From the NCBI GenBank assembly GCA_036504815.1, contig DASXUN010000012.1, positions 248,001 to 312,000 on the forward strand: a DNA stretch of 64,000 nt, in the 5' to 3' direction. The notes under the pieces are model-generated. The model did no database searches and was not told the origin of the DNA. It worked only from the letters and a program-made list of their open reading frames with translations. Below, one piece after another: positions 27,800-38,691 of this stretch. The translations under genes and the position numbers were made by a program. The first letter of the stretch is position 1; each line of letters begins with the position of its first letter. The stretch comes from Gemmatimonadaceae bacterium (GTDB lineage: Bacteria > Gemmatimonadota > Gemmatimonadetes > Gemmatimonadales > Gemmatimonadaceae).

Positions 27800-28440
27800 T
27801 CCGCCTGCTCATCGCCGACGACCACGCGGTCGTCCGTGCCGGATTCCGTGAGTTGCTGAGCCAGCGTGCTGGCATGACGGTCGTTGGCGAGGCCCAGGAC
27901 GGCGAGGGCGCCATCAACCTGGCGACGCAAACGCCGGCCGATGTGCTGCTGCTCGACGTCTCCATGCCGGGGCCGCCGTTTCTCGACGTGCTCCGGCGCG
28001 TGCATGCGGCGGCACCGGACCTGAAGATTCTCGTCCTGACGATGCATCCCGAAGACCAGTTCGCCGCCCGTGCCCTGCGCGCCGGCGCGTCCGGGTACAT
28101 GACCAAGGACCGCACACCGGACGAGCTTCTCGAGGCGGTCACGCGGCTGGCGAGCGGCGGGCGCTACATCAGTCGCGAGCTGGCCGAGCGGCTGGCGCTG
28201 GCCCTCGGCCCCGACCTGGTGGCACCGCCGCACCACCAGCTTTCCGACCGCGAGCTCGAAGTGCTGATGCTGCTCGGCTCGGGACTGACGGTGACGCAGG
28301 CGGCGACCGCCCTGCAGCTGAGTGTGAAGACGGTCAGTACCTTCCGGTCGCGGCTCCTCGTGAAGATGGGTTTCGCCTCCAACGCCGACATCGTGCAATA
28401 CGTCGCGCGACACGGGCTGCTGACACCCGGCGGCACGTAG
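27796..28440 (+). CDS. NarL/LuxR-type response regulator
   Basis: 214 residues. Receiver with IADDH, D54 in LLLDVSMPG, and a lysine in GYMTKDRTPDE; LuxR helix-turn-helix at about 148-205 (LSDRELEVLMLLGSG, TVTQAATALQLSVKTVSTFR). It starts inside the end of the MASE1 kinase gene (ATGA), so the two are a two-component pair acting by DNA binding. Targets are unknown; the envelope-protein gene that follows on the same strand is a candidate. Confidence 0.95.
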   Translation: MIRLLIADDHAVVRAGFRELLSQRAGMTVVGEAQDGEGAINLATQTPADVLLLDVSMPGPPFLDVLRRVHAAAPDLKILVLTMHPEDQFAARALRAGASGYMTKDRTPDELLEAVTRLASGGRYISRELAERLALALGPDLVAPPHHQLSDRELEVLMLLGSGLTVTQAATALQLSVKTVSTFRSRLLVKMGFASNADIVQYVARHGLLTPGGT

Positions 28441-28573
28441 GACGACGTCTCACGGCGGACTCGGAGCGCGGCTGATGGAGTGGAAGTGGCCGCCCCCCCA
28501 CCTTGCCTCGAGCAGTGCGAATCCACGCGGCGCGCCGTTGCGCCGGCTCCCCCAATCGCCCGCCGAGGTCTCC

Positions 28574-29149
28574 ATGACACTGTCCCAACTCAGAACGATG
28601 GCTGTTGCCACGTGCGCCGTGGCGCTCTCTGTCGCCCACGTCGCGGGCGCCCAACGCCCGCCGGTGCGACAGCAGCCGACGGCTCCGGCCTCCAGTTCAG
28701 GCCCGATCCGTTTCGGCCTCTCCGGCGGACTGTCATTGCCCGCGGGTGACCTCGGGGACGCGGCCGACGCTGGCGCCGCCATCGGGATTCGCGCCGAAGG
28801 ACGGCTCCGTGCGCCGCGGTGGTCGCTGCGCGGCGACCTCGCGCTCGATCATTTCGACGGGCGCGGCGGCGTAGACGCGTACTCGTACTCGTCGCTCGCC
28901 GGCAACCTCGTGCATCGCGAGGGCAACGGACGCTTCTACGAATTCGGCGGTTTGGGCGTGTACCACGCCCGCACCTCCTTCATTGACTCGTTCAATCGCA
29001 GCGACACCAATCTCGGCGTGCAGTTCGGCGTGGGCGCGGAATTCACGACGCGCGCGCCACGATGGTTCGCCGAGGCGGGCTTCACCAGCGCGTTCACCTC
29101 GGGCCGCAGCAGCCTGTGGTTCCCGGTACGCGTCGGCTTCTGGCTGTAA
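28574..29149 (+). CDS. small outer-membrane beta-barrel protein
   Basis: 191 residues. Signal peptide about 1-26 (ending VAHVAGAQ), a Pro/Gln linker, then about eight amphipathic strands (IRFGLSGGLSLPAGD, WSLRGDLALDHF, FYEFGGLGVYHA, LGVQFGVGAEF, WFAEAGFTSAF) and the terminal VRVGFWL with the C-terminal aromatic residue of outer-membrane barrels. Consistent with an OmpA/OmpW-like 8-strand barrel; function unknown. The ATG at 28574 is the one that opens the signal peptide. Confidence 0.8.
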   Translation: MTLSQLRTMAVATCAVALSVAHVAGAQRPPVRQQPTAPASSSGPIRFGLSGGLSLPAGDLGDAADAGAAIGIRAEGRLRAPRWSLRGDLALDHFDGRGGVDAYSYSSLAGNLVHREGNGRFYEFGGLGVYHARTSFIDSFNRSDTNLGVQFGVGAEFTTRAPRWFAEAGFTSAFTSGRSSLWFPVRVGFWL

Positions 29150-29254
29150 TCCGTGGCGCCTGCGCCCACGGCCGTGCATTGCGCTCCACCGCCTTCCGGC
29201 ATCCCAGCCGGAATGGCGCCCCCCGGACCGATGATTACTCGAGGAGGTAGACCC

Positions 29255-29959
29255 ATGCTGCAACGCTTGACGCGTGCCCTGCTGCTCACGGCGGTTCTCG
29301 CCTTCGCCGCCTGCTCCGGCGACTCCGTTACCGGGGCCCGCCTGCGCCCCGGCCAGGGGATGCTTGCCGTGCGGTTGACGGACGCCCCGCTGCCGATCGA
29401 TTCCGTGAAGGAAGTGAACATCTTCGTCGAGCGTATTGACGCCCGCCGCAAGGTGACGGATTCCGCGGAGATCAACGACGACATCGAGCAAGAGGACGGC
29501 GACCACGATTCGACGTCGGCCGACTCGGTGCGGCACGACGGTGACCACGATGAAGATTCGGACTCAACGAAGTGGGTGACCATTGCCACCCCCAACCAGG
29601 TGTTCAACCTGCTCACGCTGCGGAACGGCGTCACGGCGTTCCTGGGCGCCACGCCGGTGGACACCGGGCTCTATCGTGCGGTGCGCCTGGTGATCGATCC
29701 GGCGCGGTCGAACATTGTGCTGAAGGACGGCACGGTGCTCTCGGCCACGTCGAGCCCGGGCATCGAGTTCGAGCACAAGGGTCACCACGGGCTCTTCGTG
29801 GAACTCGAGGACATGGTTGAGGTGTCAGAAGGTGGCACGACGACGCTCACCCTCGACCTCAAGCTCGACCAGAGCATCATCCTGCGCGGCATGTCGCTGC
29901 GCGACGGATTCTTCTTCCGGGCGGCGGTTGCCGGCTGGACCCACAAGCGCGATCACTAG
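29255..29959 (+). CDS. DUF4382-type lipoprotein with Asp/His-rich insertion
   Basis: 234 residues. Lipoprotein signal with lipobox AFAAC (Cys around 20). The core matches DUF4382: MLAVRLTDAPLPIDSVKEVNIFV, WVTI, FNLLTLRNG, GLYRAVRLVIDP, LTLDLKLDQSI. Inserted at about 75-107 is a run rich in Asp, Glu, His and Ser (EDGDHDSTSADS, DGDHDEDSDS) that suggests metal binding or a flexible acidic loop. GAGGAGGT lies 7 bases before the ATG and fixes the start. Function of the family is unknown; likely periplasmic face of a membrane. Confidence 0.85.
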   Translation: MLQRLTRALLLTAVLAFAACSGDSVTGARLRPGQGMLAVRLTDAPLPIDSVKEVNIFVERIDARRKVTDSAEINDDIEQEDGDHDSTSADSVRHDGDHDEDSDSTKWVTIATPNQVFNLLTLRNGVTAFLGATPVDTGLYRAVRLVIDPARSNIVLKDGTVLSATSSPGIEFEHKGHHGLFVELEDMVEVSEGGTTTLTLDLKLDQSIILRGMSLRDGFFFRAAVAGWTHKRDH

Positions 29960-29968
29960 GAGTTTACC

Positions 29969-30871
29969 ATGCGAGCACTGACCCTTACCGCGGCGACTGC
30001 CCTCCTGCTGGCAGCCTGCGGCCAATCGCGCCCCGACACGATGAAGAGCCTGGCCGAGGAGCAGTCGATCTCGGCGCAGAAGGACTCCGTCCTGCTGGAA
30101 GTGTCGCGCAACGCGACCTTCATCAGCGACCTCAGCCAGCAGCTGGGCACGGTGCGCAACCTCAAGGCGAGCCAGACCAGCGGCACCAAGGGCGACCTGG
30201 AGAACAATCTCACGCCGTCGCAGCGCCGGGAGATGATCCTTGCGCAGGTGCGCGAGGTGACGGAACGCCTGAATGCCAGCGAACGGCGCCTTGATGAGAG
30301 CCGCCGGCGGGTGACCGAACTCACGGGCACCGACGCCAGCAAGTCGCGCCGGCTGGCCGCCTTCGACTCCGTCGTGACGTCCTTCCGCTCGATCATCGCC
30401 TCGCAGCGCGACCAGATTGCCGCGATGACGGCGCAGATCGAGGCGCTGAGCCAGGAGAACACGCAGCTCAAGACGGAGAACGTCCGCCTGGCGAGCAACA
30501 CGGCCACGCTGACGGTCGAGCGCGATTCCGTGATTGCGGAGCAGAACACGGTCTACTACGTCGCCGGCACCGCCGATGAACTGGCGGCCCAGCACGTGAT
30601 CGAGAAGGTGGGCGGCTTCCTGGGCATCGGGCGCACCGTGGTCCCGGCCCGCGTGCTCGATCCGACGGCGTTCACTCCGATCGACATGCGCAACGTGCGT
30701 GACATCACCCTGCCCAACCAGGACCGCAAGTATCGCGTGATCACGCGGCAGAACCTGACCGCGCTCGCCACGCCGCCCGACTCGAAGGGACGCTTGCTGC
30801 ACACGGTGAGCATTCGCGAGCCGCAGTCGTTCTGGGCGGGCTCGAAGTTCCTGATTCTGGTGGCGCAGTAG
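29969..30871 (+). CDS. coiled-coil lipoprotein of unknown function
   Basis: 300 residues. Lipobox LLLAAC (Cys around 17), then a long helical segment (about 25-190) with heptad-like stretches such as IAAMTAQIEALSQENTQLK. The C-terminal 110 residues form a compact beta-rich domain (VYYVAGTADELAAQHVIEKV, VVPARVLDP, HTVSIREPQSFWAGSKFLIL). The architecture is common in lipoproteins of Bacteroidota-like bacteria, but no function is known. It follows the DUF4382 gene by 9 bases, so the two likely form an operon. Confidence 0.8.
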   Translation: MRALTLTAATALLLAACGQSRPDTMKSLAEEQSISAQKDSVLLEVSRNATFISDLSQQLGTVRNLKASQTSGTKGDLENNLTPSQRREMILAQVREVTERLNASERRLDESRRRVTELTGTDASKSRRLAAFDSVVTSFRSIIASQRDQIAAMTAQIEALSQENTQLKTENVRLASNTATLTVERDSVIAEQNTVYYVAGTADELAAQHVIEKVGGFLGIGRTVVPARVLDPTAFTPIDMRNVRDITLPNQDRKYRVITRQNLTALATPPDSKGRLLHTVSIREPQSFWAGSKFLILVAQ

Positions 30872-30964
30872 ACCGCGCCGCGCGCCGGCATGGCGGGAGG
30901 TCGGCTGGAGGGGTCGACTGATTGCACCATCCTGCCATGCCGGTGCGCCCGGATTGCACGAGAT

Positions 30965-31000
30965 GCGGGGACGTCGCCTGTGAACGGGCGGCGTCCCCGC
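30965..31000 (+). terminator. hairpin terminator before idh
   Basis: GCGGGGACG and CGTCCCCGC arms, extended by CGCC/GGCG pairing, around a short AT-containing loop. It follows the lipoprotein gene by 94 bases and precedes a weakly T-rich stretch (gtcgtcttatct). Probably separates the lipoprotein operon from idh, whose promoter must lie in the next 80 bases. Confidence 0.5.
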
Positions 31001-31017
31001 GTCGTCTTATCTGCTAG

Positions 31018-33315
<2,298 letters not shown>

Positions 33316-33337
33316 TTCGCCACATTAGGAAAACGAC

Positions 33338-33368
33338 GCGGGGCGCCTTGGCGCCCCGCTCGTCATTT
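33338..33368. terminator. bidirectional terminator between idh and tRNA-Leu
   Basis: Ten-base GCGGGGCGCC / GGCGCCCCGC stem with a 2-base centre. On the plus strand it ends idh; on the minus strand it follows the tRNA gene and is trailed by GTCGTTTTCC, a short T-run. Confidence 0.75.
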
Positions 33369-33384
33369 CCGCCCGCTGCATCAG

Positions 33385-33468
33385 TGCCCAGAGTGGGGAT
33401 CGAACCCACATGAGGTTGCCCTCGCGGGATTTTGAGTCCCGTGCGTCTGCCAGTTCCGCCATCCGGGC
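33385..33468 (-). tRNA. tRNA-Leu (anticodon CAA)
   Basis: 84 bases fold as a class II tRNA: acceptor arms GCCCGGA and TCTGGGC, an anticodon stem CGGGA/TCCCG around loop CTCAAAA, so anticodon CAA (reads UUG). A long variable arm GAGG-GCAA-CCTC is present, and T arm GTGGG-TTCGATC-CCCAC. CCA is not encoded. A single tRNA gene, transcribed away from hemH. Confidence 0.95.
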
Positions 33469-33576
33469 CGTTCGCCGCGCGACGCCCATTGGCGCCGCGA
33501 ACGCAAGATACTCGTGCCGCACCGTCGCTTCCAGTTGCGCCCCTCGCCGATGGCCCCGACCGATTATTCTTGGCGC

Positions 33577-34632
33577 ATGCCCCGCTCGCACCTGCTCCTC
33601 ATCAATCTCGGCACACCGACAGCGCCGGACCCAAGCGCCGTGCGCGAGTTCCTGCTCGAGTTTCTCAGCGATCCGGAGGTCGTGGACCTCCCATCCTGGC
33701 TCTGGAAGCCGTTCCTGAAGCGCGTGGTGCTGCGCCGCCGCCCGGCGCGTGTCGCGGAACTCTATCGCTCGATCTGGGCCGAGGGCGGCTCGCCCTTGCG
33801 GGTCGAAACGGAGCGGATGGTCGCCGGACTGCGCGCGCTGGCCAACGGCCGCTTCACGGTCAGCGCCGCCTATCGCTACGGGGCGCCGTCCATCGACAGC
33901 GAGATGGCCCGGCTGGCCACGGAGACCGATGGGCCGATCATCGCCGTGCCGCTCTTTCCGCAGCGGACGGGCTCCACGACGGGGACGGCCATCCGGCGCG
34001 TGTATGAAGCCGCGGCCCACAGCGGCATCGCGGATCGCGCGCGCCCACTTTGCATCGCGCCCGACGAGGCGGGGTACATTGCGGCGCTCGTCGCACGGTT
34101 CCGTGCGGCGCTCACGGGCCTCGACGAGGCGCCGGAGCATCTGGTGATCTCGTTCCACGGCATCCCCGTGCGGTACGATCGCCGCGAGCGGCGCCAGTAC
34201 ACGCGCGACTGCGAGGCCACCACGCGGGCCTTCCTGGCGGCCGCGGGATGGCCCACGGAACGCGCGACGCTCACGTTCCAGTCGAAATTCGGCTTCGAGT
34301 CGTGGCTCACGCCGGCCACGGCCGATACCCTGGCGGCACTTCCGGCCCGCGGCATTCGTCGCGTCGCCGTGATCACTCCCGGTTTCCTGACCGAGGGCCT
34401 CGAGACGCTCGAGGAGATCGGCATTCAGGGCAAGGAATCGTTCTTCCATGCCGGTGGCACCGCGTTCGTTCGCATCGGCGCGCTGGAGGCGCATCCCGCC
34501 ATGCTGGAGTCGCTGGCGGCGCTCGCGCTGACTCCACCGCGCCGCCACGGGTGCGCGCTCGCCGACTGTAGTCGCGGAGCGCAATGCTGCCAGTGGCGCG
34601 GCCATGACAATTCCGTGACACAGGCACCGTAA
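33577..34632 (+). CDS. hemH: ferrochelatase with cysteine-rich C-terminus
   Basis: Inserts Fe(II) into protoporphyrin IX, last step of heme synthesis. 351 residues from the ATG at 33577 (MPRSHLLLINLGTP); an ATG at 33550 is also possible. SFHGIPVRY carries the metal-handling histidine and FQSKFGFESWLTP the second conserved region. The tail HGCALADCSRGAQCC has four cysteines, which may hold a 2Fe-2S cluster as in some bacterial and animal ferrochelatases. First gene of the heme cluster, separated from hemA by 51 bases. Confidence 0.95.
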   Translation: MPRSHLLLINLGTPTAPDPSAVREFLLEFLSDPEVVDLPSWLWKPFLKRVVLRRRPARVAELYRSIWAEGGSPLRVETERMVAGLRALANGRFTVSAAYRYGAPSIDSEMARLATETDGPIIAVPLFPQRTGSTTGTAIRRVYEAAAHSGIADRARPLCIAPDEAGYIAALVARFRAALTGLDEAPEHLVISFHGIPVRYDRRERRQYTRDCEATTRAFLAAAGWPTERATLTFQSKFGFESWLTPATADTLAALPARGIRRVAVITPGFLTEGLETLEEIGIQGKESFFHAGGTAFVRIGALEAHPAMLESLAALALTPPRRHGCALADCSRGAQCCQWRGHDNSVTQAP

Positions 34633-34683
34633 CGCTTCCTAGACTTCGGGTGGCGGTTCAACGGCCCCCAGCATGGAGCGCAG

Positions 34684-36033
34684 GTGCATAGAGTCGGTGT
34701 CGTTGGCATCACGTGGCGCAGCCAACGCAGCAGCCTGATCAACGAGATGACGATCGCCCGCGAGGAGCGGGCGGCGCGGCTTCCGCAACTGGCCGCGGAA
34801 ATCGGCGCACGTGAGCTGGTCTACCTCGCCACGTGCAATCGCGTGGAGGTGACCTTCGCCAGTGAGGGCGACGTACCCCTCGGCGTGCTCCGCCGGCGCG
34901 TCTTCGCCGCGCTGACCGGCCGAACGCCCGCCTCCGGCGAAGCCGAACACGCGCTCCGCGCCTGGCAAGGTGAAGGCGCGCTCGAGCATCTGCTGCTCCT
35001 CGCGGCCGGGCTGGACTCGGCGCGGATTGGCGAGAACGAAGTCGCCATCCAGCTGCGCGACGCCGCCGACACGTCGCGCAAGGCCGGCCTGCTCGGCGGT
35101 CACCTCGATCCGGTCTTCACCGAGGCGTTCCGTGTCGCCAAGCGCGTGCGCCCGCTCACGGAAGGGCGCGGGCAGGCGGTCTCGCTGGCCGACGTCGCCG
35201 CCCGCCTCGCCAGCGACCGGCTGCAGCGCGTCCCCGGCACCGTGGGCGTCGTGGGCGTGTCGCCGATGACGATCCAATGTGCGCATCAGCTGGCGCGGCA
35301 GGGTCATTCCGTGCTCGTCATCAACCGCACGCTCGCGAAAGCCGAGGCCCTGGCCGCCGAGTGTGGCGGCACCGCCTGCGCACTCGACCGCTTCCGCGCG
35401 GCACCTGAGGCCGTCGCCGTGCTGATTCTCGCCGCGGGGGGCACCGATCCGATCCTGGCGCGCCGCGACCTGGAGCGACTCGCGGCGCGTTCCGTCTCCG
35501 GGGAGGCCCCGCTGCTGATCGATCTCGGCGTGCCACCCAATGTGCTGCCGGAGGACGCCGCGGCCGTCGACGTGCAACGGCTCGGCATGGAAGCCGTCAT
35601 CGAGTCGGCCACCGAGGATCGCGAACGTACGCGCCTCGAGTTCGCCGAAGCCCGCGCGGTCGTCGACAAGGCCCTCGAAGACGTGCGACGGGAGGCCGCC
35701 GAACGCCTGGTCGGCCCGATGATCGGTGAACTGCGCCGCCGCTATCGTCATACCGCGCTCGAAGGGGTGCAGCGCCTGTGCGACAAGGAACTCGCCGGCC
35801 TGGGCGACGCCGAGCGCGAAGCGGTCACGCGCTGGGCAGAAACGCTCTCGCGGCGGTTCGCGCATCTCCCGGCCGTCGGCCTGCGCGAGCTGGCATTCCG
35901 CGTGGGCCCTTCCGCCGTGGCTGCGTTCTTTGAAGCGACGGATCCCCAATTGGCGCGTGAGCTGCAGGCCGCCGCTGACCGCGATGGCATGGACTTCGAC
36001 GCCGCGCCCGACACCGCGATGGAGACCGCATGA
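34684..36033 (+). CDS. hemA: glutamyl-tRNA reductase
   Basis: Reduces glutamyl-tRNA to glutamate 1-semialdehyde with NADPH, the first committed step of the C5 route to heme. 449 residues. LATCNRVEV puts the catalytic cysteine at 51; the NADPH domain begins at VGVVGVSPMT (about 190-200), and a helical dimerisation domain ends the protein. The usual GExQIxGQ(V/I)K motif reads GENEVAIQLRDA. In other bacteria HemA is the main control point, often by heme-dependent degradation. It overlaps hemC by 4 bases. Confidence 0.95.
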   Translation: MHRVGVVGITWRSQRSSLINEMTIAREERAARLPQLAAEIGARELVYLATCNRVEVTFASEGDVPLGVLRRRVFAALTGRTPASGEAEHALRAWQGEGALEHLLLLAAGLDSARIGENEVAIQLRDAADTSRKAGLLGGHLDPVFTEAFRVAKRVRPLTEGRGQAVSLADVAARLASDRLQRVPGTVGVVGVSPMTIQCAHQLARQGHSVLVINRTLAKAEALAAECGGTACALDRFRAAPEAVAVLILAAGGTDPILARRDLERLAARSVSGEAPLLIDLGVPPNVLPEDAAAVDVQRLGMEAVIESATEDRERTRLEFAEARAVVDKALEDVRREAAERLVGPMIGELRRRYRHTALEGVQRLCDKELAGLGDAEREAVTRWAETLSRRFAHLPAVGLRELAFRVGPSAVAAFFEATDPQLARELQAAADRDGMDFDAAPDTAMETA

Positions 36034-36953
36034 AGTTGCGCATTGGCACCCGGGGCTCGGCGCTCGCGCTCGCCCAAGCGAATGACGTGGCCGCCCGGCT
36101 TGCGGCGCGCGGACACGAGCCGAAGATCGAGGTCATCTCGACGACGGGCGACCGCGTCACGGACCGCGCGTTCACCGATGTGGGGGCGTTCGGCATCTTC
36201 GTGCGCGAGATCGAGCAGGCGCTGCTGGACCGGCGCGTCGATCTGGCCGTGCACTCGTACAAGGACCTGCCGTCCACCGGACCGGACGCGCTGGTGATTG
36301 CCGCCGTCCCCGAGCGCGAGGACGTCGCCGATGTCCTCCTCATTCGGGCCGACGCCTATGTGGCGGGTGGGCTGCTTCCACTGAAGGCGGGGGCCGTGGT
36401 GGGAACGTCCGCCGCACGGCGGCGCGCCCTCTTGCTGCACCACCGCCCGGACCTGCGCACCGAACTGCTGCGCGGCAATGTGCCGACCCGGATGCGCGCG
36501 CTGCTGGTCGGCACGTATGACGCCATCGTGCTCGCCTCCGCCGGGCTCACGCGGCTTCAGCGCGTCGGGGCCGACCTGCCGCGGCTCGAGAAGCACGGCG
36601 TCGTCAGCGTGCGCCTTGACCCCGCCTTCTTCGTTCCTGCCCCTTCGCAGGGCGCGATTGCGGTGCAGGTGCGCGCCGATGCGCCCTCGGTCGCATCGGC
36701 CGTGCAGGCGATCGACGATCGCCGCACCGCCCTGGCGCTGCGCGCTGAGCGCGGGGCGCTCGCCCGCGCCGAGGCGGGATGTTCGCTCCCCTTCGGGGCG
36801 TGGTGCGACGAACGCGCGGATGGCACCCTGGTGCTCATCGCGGCGCTCGCCGACGACGGTGGCGTCGTGCGCTACGTCCGCGCCATCGGCTCCGATCCCG
36901 ACGCGCTCGCCGATGACGCGTGGGCACAGCTTTCCGCCGGGCGGACCGGCTGA
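36030..36953 (+). CDS. hemC: porphobilinogen deaminase (hydroxymethylbilane synthase)
   Basis: Polymerises four porphobilinogens into hydroxymethylbilane on a dipyrromethane cofactor. 307 residues, full length. GTRGSALALAQ at the N-terminus, DLAVHSYKDLPS and cysteine 251 in AEAGCSLPFG, the cofactor attachment site. The ATG overlaps the hemA stop (ATGA) and its stop shares a base with hemD (TGATG). Confidence 0.97.
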   Translation: MKLRIGTRGSALALAQANDVAARLAARGHEPKIEVISTTGDRVTDRAFTDVGAFGIFVREIEQALLDRRVDLAVHSYKDLPSTGPDALVIAAVPEREDVADVLLIRADAYVAGGLLPLKAGAVVGTSAARRRALLLHHRPDLRTELLRGNVPTRMRALLVGTYDAIVLASAGLTRLQRVGADLPRLEKHGVVSVRLDPAFFVPAPSQGAIAVQVRADAPSVASAVQAIDDRRTALALRAERGALARAEAGCSLPFGAWCDERADGTLVLIAALADDGGVVRYVRAIGSDPDALADDAWAQLSAGRTG

Positions 36954-37690
36954 TGGCGCGCTCGCTGCGAGGTCGCCGCATCATCGTGACGCGCGCCCCG
37001 GACGACGCGCGGTACTGGGCGAAGGCGCTGGCCGGGCTGGGCGCGAGGCCGGTGATCTTCCCGTGCCTCTCGGTCGTTCCCATCGCCGACGAGGCGACGC
37101 GCGACGCGCTGCGCGCCGCGCTGGCGGAGGCCGACTGGCTGCTGCTCTTCTCGCGCCGCGGGGCGCAGATCACGGCCGACCTGGCCGGCGATGCCGTCAA
37201 CACGCGTGTGCGCATCGCCGTCGTTGGTTCTGCCACGGCGGAAGCGGCCCGTGAACGCTTCGGACGCATCTCGCTGGTGCCGGCCATCACCACCGCGGTT
37301 GGCATGGCCGATGAAATCGCATCCATCGCGCGGGCGTCACTGCTGGCCACGCCGATGCATGCGGTGCTGGCGGGCGCGGCCACGGGCCAGGAAGACGCCG
37401 TGGGCGTGCTGACGGCCGCCGGCGTGCGCGTGACGAGCGTTCCGGTCTACCGCACGATCCCTGCTCCCTGCGAGGTCCCGCGCCACACGTTTCCTGAGAA
37501 CGTGCGTACGGACATCCTCGTTGCCAGTCCCTCCGCCGTCACCGGGCTGCTGAATCGCGCCCATGTCCCCCCGAATGCGCGCGTGATCACCATTGGTCCC
37601 ACCACCACCGCGGCCGCACGCGCCGCGGGTCTTCACGTCGCCGCCGAAGCGCGGCGCCCAGGCCTCGCCGGCCTGCTGGAGGTCTTGTGA
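36953..37690 (+). CDS. hemD: uroporphyrinogen-III synthase
   Basis: Cyclises hydroxymethylbilane with inversion of ring D. 245 residues with the two-lobe HemD fold; sequence is weakly conserved in this family and the call leans on RRIIVTRAPDDARYWAKAL at the start, the central SRRGAQ and AVVGSATAEA segments, FVASP-like LVASPSAVTGLL, TIGPTTTAAARAAGL and position between hemC and hemB. The ATG at 36953 in the TGATG junction sets the start. Confidence 0.9.
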   Translation: MARSLRGRRIIVTRAPDDARYWAKALAGLGARPVIFPCLSVVPIADEATRDALRAALAEADWLLLFSRRGAQITADLAGDAVNTRVRIAVVGSATAEAARERFGRISLVPAITTAVGMADEIASIARASLLATPMHAVLAGAATGQEDAVGVLTAAGVRVTSVPVYRTIPAPCEVPRHTFPENVRTDILVASPSAVTGLLNRAHVPPNARVITIGPTTTAAARAAGLHVAAEARRPGLAGLLEVL

Positions 37691-38691
37691 GTTCGTCTCG
37701 CCTTGCATCCCCGGTCGGACGCCAGCGTCCGCGCCGCCTGCGTCAAAGCGCCGCATTGCGCGACCTCGTCGCCGAGACGCGGCTGCACGCCTCGCAGTTC
37801 ATCATGCCGCACTTCGTGCTCCCTGCGGACGCGGCGGAGGAGGCCATTCCCTCGATGCCAGGCATCGGGCGCCAGGGGATCACGCCACTGCTGCGTACCG
37901 TCGAGTCGGACCTCAAGCTCGGCATTCGGTCGGTGCTGCTCTTCGGGGTGCCGGCCGCGGGGACGAAAGACGCGGTGGGTTCGCCGGCCTACGATCCCAA
38001 CGGCACGGTGCCGCGCGCGGTCAGCGCCCTCAAGCGCGCGTTCGGCGGGGACCTGGTGGTCACCACCGACGTCTGCCTCTGCGCGTACACGAATCACGGC
38101 CACTGCGGCGTGCTCATGGACGGTTACGTGGACAACGACCAGTCGCTGGCCCCGCTGACCGCCATGGCGGTGGCGCATGCCGCGGCAGGCGCGGACCTCG
38201 TCGGGCCATCGGACATGATGGATGGCCGTGTTGGCGCGCTGCGCGACGGCCTCGATGCCGCCGGCCACGTGCGCACGGGGATCATGTCGTATTCGGTGAA
38301 GTACGCCTCCAGCTACTACGGCCCGTTCCGCGACGCGGCCGACTCGTCACCGCAGCACGGCGACCGCCGCAGCTACCAGATGGACCTGCGCAACGCGGGC
38401 GAGGGGGAACGCGAGGCCCTGCTCGACGCCGCGGAAGGGGCGGACATCCTGATGGTCAAGCCGGCGCTGGCCTATCTCGACGTCATCAGCCGTGTGCGGG
38501 CCGCGTCCACGCTCCCGCTGGCGGCGTACAACGTCTCGGGTGAGTACTCGATGGTGAAGGCCGCCGCGGCCAACGGCTGGGTGGATGAGCGTCTGGTGGT
38601 ACGCGAGAACCTGCTCGCCATGGCGCGCGCCGGCGCCGACATCATCATCACGTACCACGCGCGGGAAGCGCTGCGCGAGGGGTGGCTGTGA
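37687..38691 (+). CDS. hemB: porphobilinogen synthase (ALA dehydratase)
   Basis: Condenses two 5-aminolevulinates into porphobilinogen. 334 residues. DVCLCAYTNHGHCG is a full C-x-C-x7-C zinc site, so a zinc-dependent enzyme is expected. The two active lysines lie in SYSVKYASSYYGPFR and ILMVKPALAYLD. Starts at a GTG overlapping the hemD stop (GTGA). Confidence 0.97.
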   Translation: MSSSRLASPVGRQRPRRLRQSAALRDLVAETRLHASQFIMPHFVLPADAAEEAIPSMPGIGRQGITPLLRTVESDLKLGIRSVLLFGVPAAGTKDAVGSPAYDPNGTVPRAVSALKRAFGGDLVVTTDVCLCAYTNHGHCGVLMDGYVDNDQSLAPLTAMAVAHAAAGADLVGPSDMMDGRVGALRDGLDAAGHVRTGIMSYSVKYASSYYGPFRDAADSSPQHGDRRSYQMDLRNAGEGEREALLDAAEGADILMVKPALAYLDVISRVRAASTLPLAAYNVSGEYSMVKAAAANGWVDERLVVRENLLAMARAGADIIITYHAREALREGWL

